From Mycobacterium sp. D16R12 (GTDB taxonomy: Bacteria; Actinomycetota; Actinomycetes; Mycobacteriales; Mycobacteriaceae), in assembly GCF_002013465.1 (NCBI RefSeq), contig NZ_MAFC01000017.1, positions 1 to 64,000 on the forward strand: a DNA stretch of 64,000 nt. Direction: 5' to 3'. The notes below the pieces were generated by a model. That model was given only the letters and a program-made list of their open reading frames with translations, was not told the origin of the DNA and searched no databases. The first letter of the stretch is position 1. Each line of letters begins with the position of its first letter. The position numbers were made by a program, and so were the translations under genes. Positions 50,957 through 59,816 of this stretch are shown here, piece after piece.

Positions 50957-53152
50957 TCAACCCTCGTTGAGGCCCACCTTGGCATGGAGTTTCACCAGCG
51001 GCGCAGGAGCCCACCAATTCCACCTGCCTGCCAACTTCATGACTGCCGGCACCAACACCATGCGAACGAGCGTCGCGTCTACTACAACCGCAAGTGCCAG
51101 GCCCACTCCGATCATTCGCATGAAGGACACCTGACCGCTGCTCAGCCCCACGAAGACGATCACCATCAGGGTGGCGGCCGCAGTGATCACCCGTCCAGCG
51201 CCCGCTATGCCGAGGGCTACTGCCTCGGCGTTGTCCTCGGTGCGCTGCGGCGACGCGAGCCAGTGTTCGCGGATCCGGGACAACAGGAACACCTCGTAGT
51301 CCATGGACAAACCGAATGCTGTCGCGAACAAGAACACCAACACATCCGCTACCAGCGTGCCGGTCGCCGTGGTTCCGAGTCCCCCAAGATGCCCCTCCTG
51401 GAACACCCACACCAGCGCGCCGAGCGTGGCCGACAACGACAACGTATTGAGCACCAGAGCCTTCAGCGGAAGCAGGAGGCTTCCGGTGAGTAGGAAGATC
51501 AGCAGGAAAGTCGTTGCCGCAACCAGGATCAGCACCACCGGCAAGAGACGGACAATCTCGTCCACCGAATCCTGGTTGAGCTGTTGAGGACCCGTGAACA
51601 GGGCCTCGGCACCATGCGGTACGGGGACCGCCCGTAACCGGTCGAGTTCTTGTCGGGACTTCGAGTCGGACGACGGATCTGCGATCACCACCGAAAGCCA
51701 CACGCTGCCGTCCTTGACCCCAGTCGGGGACTGCGGCGGACCGACGGCGCGCCCCTGGACGTAGGAGCCACCGGGAGCCGAGACTGCCACGGCACCAGAG
51801 ACTTTCGATAGCTCTGCGGCATAACTGGCGATATCGCCCGCGGCAAGGGCCCGGGCGTCCGGGATCACGACTGACGTAGCCATCGCCTCGTTGCCAGGGA
51901 ACTCCGTGCGCAGCAGATCACCGACCTGTCGCGACTGGGCGCTCGTCGGAAGCACCCGATCGTCGGGCAGCCCGAAACGCGCGCGAACGAACGGCGCCCC
52001 GAGGACGAGCAGCACCACCACGACCACCAGGGTGCACGGAATCGCATGGCGCATCGCGAAAGAGGCGGTCGAGTACAGGAAACTCTGCTTGACGTCCTTA
52101 GCTTCTACCTTGCGTTGCAACAGTTTACGTATATTCAGCGATTCAATTCGGTCGCCGAGAAGCTTGATCAACGTCGGGGCCACGACGACGGCGTAGAGGC
52201 CGGCAAGGGCAACCACACCGCAGCCCGCATACGCCATCGAGCGCAGGAAGTACATCGGGAAGACTGCCAACGCACCCACCGCGAGGAATACCGTGCAGGC
52301 CGAAAACAGGATCGTGCGTCCGGCCGTGGCCACCGCGCTGCGTAAGGCTTCGTCGCGATCCCCGAGCCGGATGTGTTCCTCTCGATACCGGCTCACGAGC
52401 AGCAACGTGTAGTCGATCGCGAGGGCCAAGCCCATGGCCGTGGTGAGTTCGAGCGCAAAGACGGATACGTCGGCGAAAATCGTTATTCCCCTGAGCAATC
52501 CAAAGGTGCTTAGGATTGCCATGACACCCACGACGAGCGGCAGCAGCGCGGCGAACAGACCACCGAACACCCAGATGAGTGCAAGGAACGACAAGGGCAA
52601 GGCAATGGCCTCGGCCGTGACCAGGTCCTTCTCCGACTGCTCGTTGATCTCCGAGGCCACCAGCGCCGTGCCGCCGGCCAACACCGTGAGACCGTCGCGC
52701 TCACCGACAACTTCGTCGGCCACCGCCTTTCCATACTTTGGCGCGCTGTTCTCCCCGCCAAGAACCTGCGCGACCACCAACGCCGTCTTGCCGTCCCTAC
52801 TGACCAAGCTCTCGGCCTGCGGCGAAGCATCCCAGGGGGACAAGACCGCGGCGATATGCGGGGAATCCCGCACGGTGCGCACGAGGTTCGCGCCCGCCGC
52901 CGCCACCGCCGGGTCCCGGACATCACCGGGCACACGGACCACGAGCATCAGGTCCATATCGCCTTGACCGAACTTTTCGGTGAGCAGCTTCATTCCGCGC
53001 GCGGAGGAAGAATGCGGGTCTTGGAAGCCGGCGGTACCGAGATGTTCGGCAACGTTGGCGCCGAACCCCGCGGCGAGCACGGTCAACAAGACAACGCCGA
53101 GTAGCACCCGCTTGGGCGCTCTGATAATCACGCGGGATAGCGCGGTAAGCAC
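50957..53152 (-). CDS. MmpL-family RND lipid transporter
   Basis: A 731-residue RND transporter of the small MmpL class. It has two repeats of a membrane block: LALAIDYTLLLVSRYREEHI (about residues 235-254) and ATAFGLSMDYEVFLLSRIRE (about 610-629), each with the Asp-Tyr proton-relay pair. Two large extracytoplasmic loops lie between the first two membrane segments of each half. Such proteins export lipids or siderophores across the inner membrane. It converges on the three-gene synthase operon. I place the start at GTG 53152, seven nt after TACGAT; TTG 53158 is also possible. Cargo could be the neighbouring operon's product. Confidence 0.92.
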   Translation of the reverse strand: MLTALSRVIIRAPKRVLLGVVLLTVLAAGFGANVAEHLGTAGFQDPHSSSARGMKLLTEKFGQGDMDLMLVVRVPGDVRDPAVAAAGANLVRTVRDSPHIAAVLSPWDASPQAESLVSRDGKTALVVAQVLGGENSAPKYGKAVADEVVGERDGLTVLAGGTALVASEINEQSEKDLVTAEAIALPLSFLALIWVFGGLFAALLPLVVGVMAILSTFGLLRGITIFADVSVFALELTTAMGLALAIDYTLLLVSRYREEHIRLGDRDEALRSAVATAGRTILFSACTVFLAVGALAVFPMYFLRSMAYAGCGVVALAGLYAVVVAPTLIKLLGDRIESLNIRKLLQRKVEAKDVKQSFLYSTASFAMRHAIPCTLVVVVVLLVLGAPFVRARFGLPDDRVLPTSAQSRQVGDLLRTEFPGNEAMATSVVIPDARALAAGDIASYAAELSKVSGAVAVSAPGGSYVQGRAVGPPQSPTGVKDGSVWLSVVIADPSSDSKSRQELDRLRAVPVPHGAEALFTGPQQLNQDSVDEIVRLLPVVLILVAATTFLLIFLLTGSLLLPLKALVLNTLSLSATLGALVWVFQEGHLGGLGTTATGTLVADVLVFLFATAFGLSMDYEVFLLSRIREHWLASPQRTEDNAEAVALGIAGAGRVITAAATLMVIVFVGLSSGQVSFMRMIGVGLALAVVVDATLVRMVLVPAVMKLAGRWNWWAPAPLVKLHAKVGLNEG

Positions 53153-53159
53153 ACGCAAG

Positions 53160-53165
53160 ATCGTA
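53160..53165 (-). promoter_or_regulatory. -10 box of a leaderless promoter (mmpL)
   Basis: On the minus strand TACGAT is followed by 7 nt and GTG 53152. No ribosome site is visible. Confidence 0.4.
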
Positions 53166-53201
53166 TCCGTCCGCGCCGCGGGGATTCACTCCCCAGAAAT
53201 C

Positions 53202-53232
53202 AGGTGGCCTCGCACTCCCGTCGGGTCGGGGG
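53202..53232. repeat. Intergenic repeat, copy 1 (31 nt)
   Basis: The stretch from AGGTGGCCTCGC to CCGTCGGGTCGGGGG matches 59817-59847 at 28 of 31 positions. This copy lacks the second hairpin arm found at 59852-59871. It lies between mmpL and the divergent hydrolase gene. Confidence 0.55.
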
Positions 53233-53286
53233 CGCTGGAAGCGGTGCCTTCCACATTCCGGGGTACCGCCGTTGCCAGACCCCGCC

Positions 53287-53292
53287 TAAGGT
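53287..53292 (+). promoter_or_regulatory. -10 box of a leaderless promoter (alpha/beta hydrolase)
   Basis: TAAGGT, then 6 nt, then ATG 53299, with no Shine-Dalgarno between. Confidence 0.45.
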
Positions 53293-53298
53293 TGTCGA

Positions 53299-54252
53299 AT
53301 GCCTCGTTACTACCGCGACCAGCAAGCGTGGAAAGACCTCCAGAACTTCCTTCCCGAGCGGCTCCGCCTGGACGAGTCGACGGCACCGCAGGAGGACTTC
53401 TGGGACTGGCACGGTAACCAGGTACACCTCGACCGGTATCCCAATCCCGCGGCACCGGTGAAGGTGGTGCTGCTGCACGGTGTCGGCACCAATGGCCGTC
53501 AGATGTCGCTCATCCTCGGTGCGCCGTTGGCGCGCAGGGGCTTCGAGACCGTCGCGATCGACAACCTCGGCTACGGCCTTACCGATGTGGCACCGGGGGC
53601 GGTGCCGGGATACGGCGACTGGGTGGACCTGGTGGTCGACTATCTGGAGTACGAGCGCCGCCGGGATGTGCGACCCATCGTCCTGTACGGGCTCAGCGCC
53701 GGGGGCATGCTCGCGTACCACGTGGCGGCCAAGGCGCCGCGCGACACGGTGCGGGGAATCATCGGCATGACGTTCCTGGATCAGCGGGTGCGTGAGGTAG
53801 CCGACGGCACCGCACATGATCTGCTGACCGCGCGCGTCGGCGTGCCCTTCCTGCGGCTCGTGGCCAAGACGCCGGCCCGGCGAGTGCGTTACCCCATGTG
53901 GCTGGCCGCCAAGATGAGCACACTGGCCAACAACCGGGCGGCGATGAAGGTTTTCATGAAGGACCGCACGTCCGCGGCCAACTGGGTCAGCGTGAAGTTC
54001 CTGGCCGACTACATGAGCTACGCCCCCGCCGTCGAGCCCGCCGATTTCGACGTGTGCCCGATCATCCTCACCCAGCCCGACGAGGATCGATGGACCCCCT
54101 ACGAGTTCAGCCGGCCGGTGCTCGACCCCATCACCAAGGTGCCGGTGACGGTGGTACCGCTGGAGCGAACCGGGCATTACCCGCTGGAAGATCCGGGACT
54201 GAAGCAATTGGAAGACGCGGCGGTCGGATTCATCCGCGCCATCGCCGGCTGA
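53299..54252 (+). CDS. Alpha/beta hydrolase
   Basis: A 317-residue alpha/beta-hydrolase. The oxyanion loop is VVLLHGVGTNGRQ (about 55-67), the nucleophile elbow GLSAGG (Ser about 136), the acid in LTQPDEDRWTPYE (about 259) and the His in ERTGHYPLEDPG (about 296). A cap-like insert (residues 160-230) lies between. There is no signal peptide. The substrate is unknown; such proteins hydrolyse esters or lactones. It is leaderless at ATG 53299 and followed by the DUF1361 gene after 33 bp. Confidence 0.9.
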   Translation: MPRYYRDQQAWKDLQNFLPERLRLDESTAPQEDFWDWHGNQVHLDRYPNPAAPVKVVLLHGVGTNGRQMSLILGAPLARRGFETVAIDNLGYGLTDVAPGAVPGYGDWVDLVVDYLEYERRRDVRPIVLYGLSAGGMLAYHVAAKAPRDTVRGIIGMTFLDQRVREVADGTAHDLLTARVGVPFLRLVAKTPARRVRYPMWLAAKMSTLANNRAAMKVFMKDRTSAANWVSVKFLADYMSYAPAVEPADFDVCPIILTQPDEDRWTPYEFSRPVLDPITKVPVTVVPLERTGHYPLEDPGLKQLEDAAVGFIRAIAG

Positions 54253-54285
54253 CCGCTTCGGTCAACCTTCGGGCAAACTTGACCC

Positions 54286-54975
54286 ATGACCGAAGCCCGA
54301 CGTGCTGTGCTGGTTCTCTCATTGGTCGCAACCAGCCTGCTGACCTTCCTGCTCGGCGTCACCGATCCCGCAGCACCCATGTTCTATCCGACCCGCTTCC
54401 TGATCTGGAATCTGTTCCTGGCCTGGTTGCCCGTCTTCGCCGCGCTGGCATTTTCTGCTGTCCGGCATAAGATTTGGCTGATCCCGATCGGGTTGGTGTG
54501 GCTCGCTTTCTTGCCCAACGCGCCGTATCTGGTCACCGATCTGGTGCACCTGATCGACGGCATCGCGTTCTGGCGTCATGTGCTGCAGTACGGCGTCGCG
54601 GCCTGGACCGGAATCATCCTTGGCGTCGTGTCGCTGCGATTGGTGCACCGGCGAATCCAGCGCGACTTCGGCACGGTCACCGGGTGGATCGTCGTGGTCG
54701 TCTCCGTGGGCCTGTGCGCCGTGGGAGTGGTGATCGGGCGCTTCCAGCGCTGGAACTCCTGGGACCTGATTCATCGGCCGGGGGCCGTGGCCGCGAGCAC
54801 CCTGGAGTGGGTGAGCTCCCCGTTCTCCTTCGTGGCCCACACGGGCGTGGCTGTGGCCGTCGCCGCGTTCTTCGGGCTGGCATACCTGACAGTGTGGTCA
54901 CTGTCGCCTCCTGACGAGCAGCCCATGCGCACAGACGTTAAGCGCAAGGAAAACAACGCAATTCAGGGTATTTAG
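54286..54975 (+). CDS. DUF1361 membrane protein
   Basis: A 229-residue membrane protein with about six hydrophobic segments. The family marker FLPNAPYLVTDLVHLIDGIA (about residues 75-94) is present, along with SWDLIHRPG. DUF1361 proteins have no known activity. The C-terminus is cytosolic and charged (MRTDVKRKENNAIQGI). The gene ends 18 bp before the stop of the degraded kinase gene on the other strand. It may be co-transcribed with the hydrolase. Confidence 0.85.
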   Translation: MTEARRAVLVLSLVATSLLTFLLGVTDPAAPMFYPTRFLIWNLFLAWLPVFAALAFSAVRHKIWLIPIGLVWLAFLPNAPYLVTDLVHLIDGIAFWRHVLQYGVAAWTGIILGVVSLRLVHRRIQRDFGTVTGWIVVVVSVGLCAVGVVIGRFQRWNSWDLIHRPGAVAASTLEWVSSPFSFVAHTGVAVAVAAFFGLAYLTVWSLSPPDEQPMRTDVKRKENNAIQGI

Positions 54976-54993
54976 CACCTATTCGAGATATCG

Positions 54994-55366
54994 CTACCGC
55001 GCCAGAGCCCCGACGCGCTCGGCCAACTCGGCCACCGGAAGCCGACGGCCCGCTCAGCCACAGTCCGGCCGTACGGTTGTTGGTACGCGAGCTCATGCGG
55101 TCGATTGCCACCTCCAGCGGCACGCTGAGCAGTACCACGTGACCGAACCTGTCATAGAAGTCCACCTGGTTGTCCACCGTGCCCGACGCAATGACGTCCG
55201 AACGCTGTTCCAACAGCGCCGCCATTCGGGCGGCATCCCAGCTGCCGTCCGCCAGTGTCCAGCTGTCGTAGTCGGTATCGACGGTGTGAAATCCACGACG
55301 TGCAAGCTCCTCCAGCAGCGTGGTCTTCCCTGCTCCCGACATTCCCGTCACCAGCACCCGTGCCAC
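54994..55366 (-). pseudogene. P-loop nucleotide/shikimate-like kinase, frameshifted and internally deleted
   Basis: From GTG 55366 the frame encodes VLVTGMSGAGKTTLLEELAR (Walker A), VDTDYDSWTLADGS and VIASGTVDNQVDFYDRFGHV, typical of small P-loop kinases, up to RMSSRTNN near 55072. There the frame changes: a one-base shift recovers YGRTVAERA, and in the third frame RLPVAELAERVGALAR then a stop at 54994 restores a normal C-terminus. The usual ~25 residues between are absent. Read without correction, translation runs on to 54938 as junk overlapping the DUF1361 gene end. It is most likely a decayed gene. Confidence 0.75.
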
Positions 55367-55432
55367 ATCTGAACCATATGCGGTGGCGCGTCGTTGAAAG
55401 CAGGAGAAGAGTGAACCCCAACGGAGGTGACG

Positions 55433-56926
55433 ATGGAGCAAGCAGCACGAAGGATCATCGCGGGTCTTATCGCCGCGGCGGCCGCGCTGGCGGCCGGACA
55501 ACTGACCGCCGCCGCTGTCGCCCCGGATTCCGCGCCGTTCTACGCGGTCGGGAACACCGTCGTCGATCACACCCCGGCAGCCGTGCGCGAATGGGTCATC
55601 GGGATCTTCGGCACCTCCGACAAGGCGGTGTTGTTCGCATGCCTGTCCGCGATCATCGCCGTGATCGCCGCGACGGCCGGTCTCGTTGAACGCGAGCGGC
55701 GATACGGCTCGGTGCTCATCGCGGCGCTCGGTGTCATCGGAGCACTCGCCGCCGTAACCCGGCCCACGGGAGAGTTCAGCTGGATCTGGCCCTCGGTGCT
55801 CGCGGCCGTCGCCGGAGTGCTTGTGCTGCACGTGCTGATCGGCCGCGCCGCCGGCGAAGACTCACCGGACCGACGCAAATTCTTCGGAGCAGCAGCGGCT
55901 TTCGCGGCCGGATCGGCCGGCGCCTACTGGCTCGGCAGCCGCTGGAGCAAGGGCGCTGTCGTCGCCGAAGAACGTCGAGAGGCCACCCTGCCTGCACCCG
56001 TCGCACCCGCGCCGCCGCTGCCCGCCGGGATCGACGTCAAGGGTGCGGTTCCCTACATCACGAGTAATACGGACTTCTATCGCATCGATACTGCACTGCG
56101 GGTGCCCCAGCTGACCACCGCGGAATGGCAGCTCAACATTCACGGCATGGTCGACCGACCGCGCACCCTGACGTGGGCCGAGCTCACCGCGATGGCGGCT
56201 ACCGAGCGTGCGGTGACTCTGACGTGCGTCTCCAACGAGATCGGCGGAGACTTGATCGGCAACGCGATGTGGACCGGCTTTCCGATCAAACCGATACTGG
56301 AATCCGTTGGAATCCATGGCGATGCGGACATGCTGTTGTCGAAGAGCGCCGACGGCTGGACGGCCGGGACACCGCTGGACGCGCTCACCGACGGCCGCGA
56401 CTCGATTCTCGCCATCGCGATGAACGGGACACCCCTGCCAGTCGAGCACGGATATCCGGTGCGACAGGTGGTGCCCGGGCTGTACGGCTATGTCTCCGCG
56501 ACCAAATGGGTTGTCGACTGGGAGATCACTCGATTCGATACCGCCCGTGCCTACTGGACCGTCCGCGGCTGGTCGGCGCGCGGTCCCATCAAGACCGGCT
56601 GCCGCATCGATACGCCCCGAACCGGCGGTCGCCTCGGCACGGGCACACAGATCGTGGCCGGGACGGCATGGGCCCAGCACCGGGGCATCACCAAGGTAGA
56701 AGTACAGATCGACGACGGACCTTGGCAGTCCGCAACGCTCGCACCCGAGTACTCCATCGATACCTGGCGGCAATGGTGGTTCGGCTGGCAAGCGACACCA
56801 GGTGAGCACATCATCACGGCGCGGGCCACCGACAGCACCGGAGCGGTGCAGACCGATCAGATCGCGTCCCCGGTGCCGGATGGGGCGACCGGATATCCGA
56901 AACGACTCGTGACCGTCGGGGCGTGA
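55433..56926 (+). CDS. Membrane-anchored sulfite oxidase/YedY-type molybdopterin oxidoreductase
   Basis: A 497-residue protein. The N-terminal third has about four membrane helices and a small linker. The molybdopterin domain (about 200-390) carries the Mo ligand Cys265 in TLTCVSNEIGGDLI, with YPVRQVVPGLYGYVSATKWV following. A C-terminal Ig-like Mo-co dimerisation domain (about 400-497) has TKVEVQIDDGPWQSATL. The active site probably faces outward. M. tuberculosis Rv0218 has a similar layout. The electron acceptor is unknown. ATG 55433 has GGAGGTGACG in front; the GTG two codons earlier is unlikely. Confidence 0.9.
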   Translation: MEQAARRIIAGLIAAAAALAAGQLTAAAVAPDSAPFYAVGNTVVDHTPAAVREWVIGIFGTSDKAVLFACLSAIIAVIAATAGLVERERRYGSVLIAALGVIGALAAVTRPTGEFSWIWPSVLAAVAGVLVLHVLIGRAAGEDSPDRRKFFGAAAAFAAGSAGAYWLGSRWSKGAVVAEERREATLPAPVAPAPPLPAGIDVKGAVPYITSNTDFYRIDTALRVPQLTTAEWQLNIHGMVDRPRTLTWAELTAMAATERAVTLTCVSNEIGGDLIGNAMWTGFPIKPILESVGIHGDADMLLSKSADGWTAGTPLDALTDGRDSILAIAMNGTPLPVEHGYPVRQVVPGLYGYVSATKWVVDWEITRFDTARAYWTVRGWSARGPIKTGCRIDTPRTGGRLGTGTQIVAGTAWAQHRGITKVEVQIDDGPWQSATLAPEYSIDTWRQWWFGWQATPGEHIITARATDSTGAVQTDQIASPVPDGATGYPKRLVTVGA

Positions 56927-58060
56927 CTAACCGAACTCCACAATGCTGCGAATATTCTTGCCCTGCTTCATGTCTCGATAGCCTTGTGCGATGTCGTCCA
57001 GCGCATAGGTGCGCGTCACCATCTCGTCCGTCTTGAGCTCCCCGCTGGCGTACAGCGCCACCATGGTGGGTACCGCCTCAAACGGGCTCCAGTTCCCGTA
57101 GATGACACCCTTGATGGTTTTCTGCATCAGCGTCACCATGCTCAGGTCCAGTGACACTTCCTCCGGACGGAACGCGCCCATGCTGGTCATGGCCACCGTG
57201 CCGCCCTTACGGATGGAGGCCACGGCCTCCGTGAGGTCGCCCGGCTCCATGCGGCCCACCGTGATCATGGTGGCGTCCGCACCCTGACCGTTGGTGTAGG
57301 AACGGGCCCGTTCGGCCGCCTCGTCCATCGTCGCGAATACCTCGGTGGCCCCGAATATCTTTGCGGCCTCGCGCTTGTACGCCACCGGGTCGACCAGCAG
57401 GACGTTCGCCGCTCCGGAATGTGCGGCCCCCTGAACCGCGGCGGCACCGACTCCGCCTAGACCCATGACGATCACTGTCTGTCCGGGCTTGACCGCGGCG
57501 GCATTGACAGCGGTACCCCATCCGGTGCCCATCGCACATCCCAACAGGCACAACCGATTCAACGGCAGCTCCTTGGGAACCTTGTACGCGGACTGAACCG
57601 AGACGGTGGTGTACTCGCTGAACGCCGAGAGCCCCAGCTGCTGCCCGCAGGGCTGCCCGTCGAGGCGCAATCGATAACTGGTGGGGTCGTCGAATCTGGA
57701 TCCGGTGAGCGCATAGGCACCGGCATCGCAGAGCTGCTGCATGCCTCGCGAGCACCACAGGCAGCGTCCGCAGGCCGGCAGAAACGTCAGCACCACGTGG
57801 TCCCCGACGGTGAATTGTGTTGTGCCGTCGCCGACCTTCTCCACCACACCGGCGCCCTCGTGGCCTCCACACATGGGCAGCATCGCCACCGGGAAATCTC
57901 CGGTGGCGATGTGGTCATCGGAATGACACAGACCGACCGCCACCATCCGGACCGTGATCTCACCGGGGCGTGGGTCTTCCACCTCCACCACACAGGGCTC
58001 GAATTCCCCTGGCACGCTCCGGAGCACCGAAGCGTGAGAGCGTCGATAGGCCACCGTCAA
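56927..58060 (-). CDS. Zinc alcohol dehydrogenase, NDMA-dependent (AdhD/AdhE-like)
   Basis: A 377-residue medium-chain dehydrogenase. The catalytic zinc region is VGLCHSDDHIATGD and CGGHEGAGVVEKVG (about 41-75). The structural-zinc cysteines are in CGRCLWCSRGMQQLC (about 99-113). The NAD motif is VMGLGGVGAAAVQG (about 200-213). Actinobacterial relatives bind NAD(H) tightly and use a non-natural or mycofactocin-linked acceptor. It overlaps by 4 bp the upstream MpaB-type gene and so is translated with it. It would oxidise an alcohol generated by that oxygenase, an inference from coupling. Confidence 0.9.
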   Translation of the reverse strand: MTVAYRRSHASVLRSVPGEFEPCVVEVEDPRPGEITVRMVAVGLCHSDDHIATGDFPVAMLPMCGGHEGAGVVEKVGDGTTQFTVGDHVVLTFLPACGRCLWCSRGMQQLCDAGAYALTGSRFDDPTSYRLRLDGQPCGQQLGLSAFSEYTTVSVQSAYKVPKELPLNRLCLLGCAMGTGWGTAVNAAAVKPGQTVIVMGLGGVGAAAVQGAAHSGAANVLLVDPVAYKREAAKIFGATEVFATMDEAAERARSYTNGQGADATMITVGRMEPGDLTEAVASIRKGGTVAMTSMGAFRPEEVSLDLSMVTLMQKTIKGVIYGNWSPFEAVPTMVALYASGELKTDEMVTRTYALDDIAQGYRDMKQGKNIRSIVEFG

Positions 58061-59082
58061 TTGCCCCTGCGACTGCGACGTACCGCAGATGGTTCGCCCT
58101 TGTCATGCGCCGCGAAGTCGGTCAGCTCACGGCCGCGCATCCTGTTGATCACTCGCTGGTGCTCGCGGGCATGGTAGGCAAGCGGCGAATAGGTGACACG
58201 CTCCGGTAGCACCCGATAGGCGGCGCGATACACCGCGAAGAATCTGCGCAGCAGCCGCTCGTCGCGGTCGGACCATGCGATACCCAGAACGTCGCGCACC
58301 CGCTGGTCCATGGCGCCGAAGGTCAAGACGAAGAACACGCGGGAAATGGGCGCCAGCACCGGTTTCAACGCCGCAACCACCAGACCCGAGGGAACCCAGC
58401 GCGGGATGCGTCCGGCCAGCGGTGAGTCCTCGATGCCACTCAAAGGGTCGACCAGTTTCCCCAAATTCTCCGCAACCGCAGGATGATTGATGAGGACCTG
58501 CTCGACCATGCGGTCGTAGTACTCCCAGAACTCCGCGCGCGATGTGGGATATCCGCGCTCGGGGACCTGCGTGAGGCGGGCCAGCAGGCGATTGTCCTGA
58601 AAGAGCCTCTCATCTTCCTCATCGGTCAAGTCCCGACCCAGGAACCGCGGAGTCACGCGACGGCCTGCCACGTAGGCCGTCGCGATCACCCAGGCGTATG
58701 CCTCCGGGTCGAGCGCGCTGATGTGCTTACCCTGCCTACTGCCGCTCTCACCCTGCATCTGCAACGGCCGATGCATCGTGCGCAGCCAGTAGCCCTGCTC
58801 GATCGCAGCCTTGCCCCCGAATATCCACTGTTGCACCGCATCGAAGGAGCGGATCGCACGGCCCGCCGGATCCCGGTCTGCCACCGAGTACCGATCGGTC
58901 ACATCCCCGATCACCGGATGCATGCCCTGCATGATGAATGCGGCCCCCACCGCGGGCAGGTACAGCCATTGCCCCCCAAGGGTGGCGGTCAGGCCGAGCG
59001 GGTCGAACAGCTCGGGCACAGGCTGCGCCCAATCACCCGATACCAAATCCTGCGTTTCCGGGGACTCCACCAATGCAGTCAC
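58057..59082 (-). CDS. MpaB/latex-clearing-protein-family (DUF2236) oxygenase
   Basis: A 341-residue protein of the DUF2236 (MpaB, rubber-oxygenase-like) family. It includes DPLGLTATLGGQWLYLPAVG, FIMQGMHPVIGDVTDRYSVA (haem-side His) and YSPLAYHAREHQRVINRMRG. Related Lcp enzymes are haem oxygenases cleaving cis-polyisoprene; the fungal MpaB cleaves a prenyl chain. ATG is lacking, but GTG 59082 has AGGAGG at good spacing and gives the right N-terminus. Coupled with the alcohol dehydrogenase and divergent from a TetR regulator, it probably cleaves an isoprenoid or other unsaturated chain. Confidence 0.85.
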   Translation of the reverse strand: MTALVESPETQDLVSGDWAQPVPELFDPLGLTATLGGQWLYLPAVGAAFIMQGMHPVIGDVTDRYSVADRDPAGRAIRSFDAVQQWIFGGKAAIEQGYWLRTMHRPLQMQGESGSRQGKHISALDPEAYAWVIATAYVAGRRVTPRFLGRDLTDEEDERLFQDNRLLARLTQVPERGYPTSRAEFWEYYDRMVEQVLINHPAVAENLGKLVDPLSGIEDSPLAGRIPRWVPSGLVVAALKPVLAPISRVFFVLTFGAMDQRVRDVLGIAWSDRDERLLRRFFAVYRAAYRVLPERVTYSPLAYHAREHQRVINRMRGRELTDFAAHDKGEPSAVRRSRRGN

Positions 59083-59100
59083 AACGAAACCTCCTTGTGT

Positions 59101-59120
59101 CGTTACCCGAAAAGCTAACG
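59101..59120. promoter_or_regulatory. Possible TetR operator in the mpaB-tetR intergenic region
   Basis: CGTTA (59101-59105) and TAACG (59116-59120) form a short inverted repeat with a 10-bp spacer in the 78-bp divergent region. Weak support: symmetry and position only. Confidence 0.3.
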
Positions 59121-59160
59121 TGAACGCCAGGTCGCATATAAGTCTCATCTGGGGGACGCC

Positions 59161-59784
59161 ATGGCATCGGATAACCGCAGTTCACGGCTGCGCAAAGCGC
59201 CACAGCAACACCGATCCCGGGAACTGGTCGCAAAAATCGTGACGGCGACGGGCAAGCTGCTGCTCACCGAGGGCCCCGAGGCGATCACCACCAACCGCAT
59301 CGCGGCCATCACCGGGATCAGTAAGGGTTCGATCTATCAGTACTTCCACACCAAGGACGACATCATCATGGCGGCGGTCCGGGATGCCGCCGAGCGACAA
59401 CTTCCGGGGGTCCGCTCAGCGCTGGCGGCTAACGCGCTAGCGCCGCCACACCAGATGATGGACTCCGCGATCGACATGTTGATCGCGTTCACCACCGACA
59501 ACGCCCCCACCCTGCGCTATCTCAACGAGAATCCGGAGTTCGCCCGCGAGGTCGAGGCCAGCTCGAACATGCCGGTCCTGATGCAGACGATGATGACCCT
59601 GCACGTTCAGCAGTACCGCGATCAGTACCACGCCGATCTCGAGCCGGAGACCATTGCGTGGCTCTTCATCAACTCGGCGATCACCACCACGCTGATGTTC
59701 TTCCAAACCGACCGGAGCCCGATCGATCTCCAACAACTGCGGATAGGGCTGAAACGAATGGCATACGGTCTGTTGACTTCGTAG
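59161..59784 (+). CDS. TetR-family transcriptional regulator
   Basis: A 207-residue regulator. The helix-turn-helix lies at about 22-68 (EGPEAITTNRIAAITGISKG, then SIYQYFHTKDDIIMAAVRDA) and is followed by a helical ligand domain with RYLNENPEFAREVEASSN. ATG 59161 is preceded by GGGGGAC. It is divergent from the MpaB-ADH operon, so it most likely represses it. The ligand is probably the hydrophobic substrate of that operon. Confidence 0.9.
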   Translation: MASDNRSSRLRKAPQQHRSRELVAKIVTATGKLLLTEGPEAITTNRIAAITGISKGSIYQYFHTKDDIIMAAVRDAAERQLPGVRSALAANALAPPHQMMDSAIDMLIAFTTDNAPTLRYLNENPEFAREVEASSNMPVLMQTMMTLHVQQYRDQYHADLEPETIAWLFINSAITTTLMFFQTDRSPIDLQQLRIGLKRMAYGLLTS

Positions 59785-59816
59785 CCGATCCCGATAATGG
59801 CGGGACCCGAAAAAGT

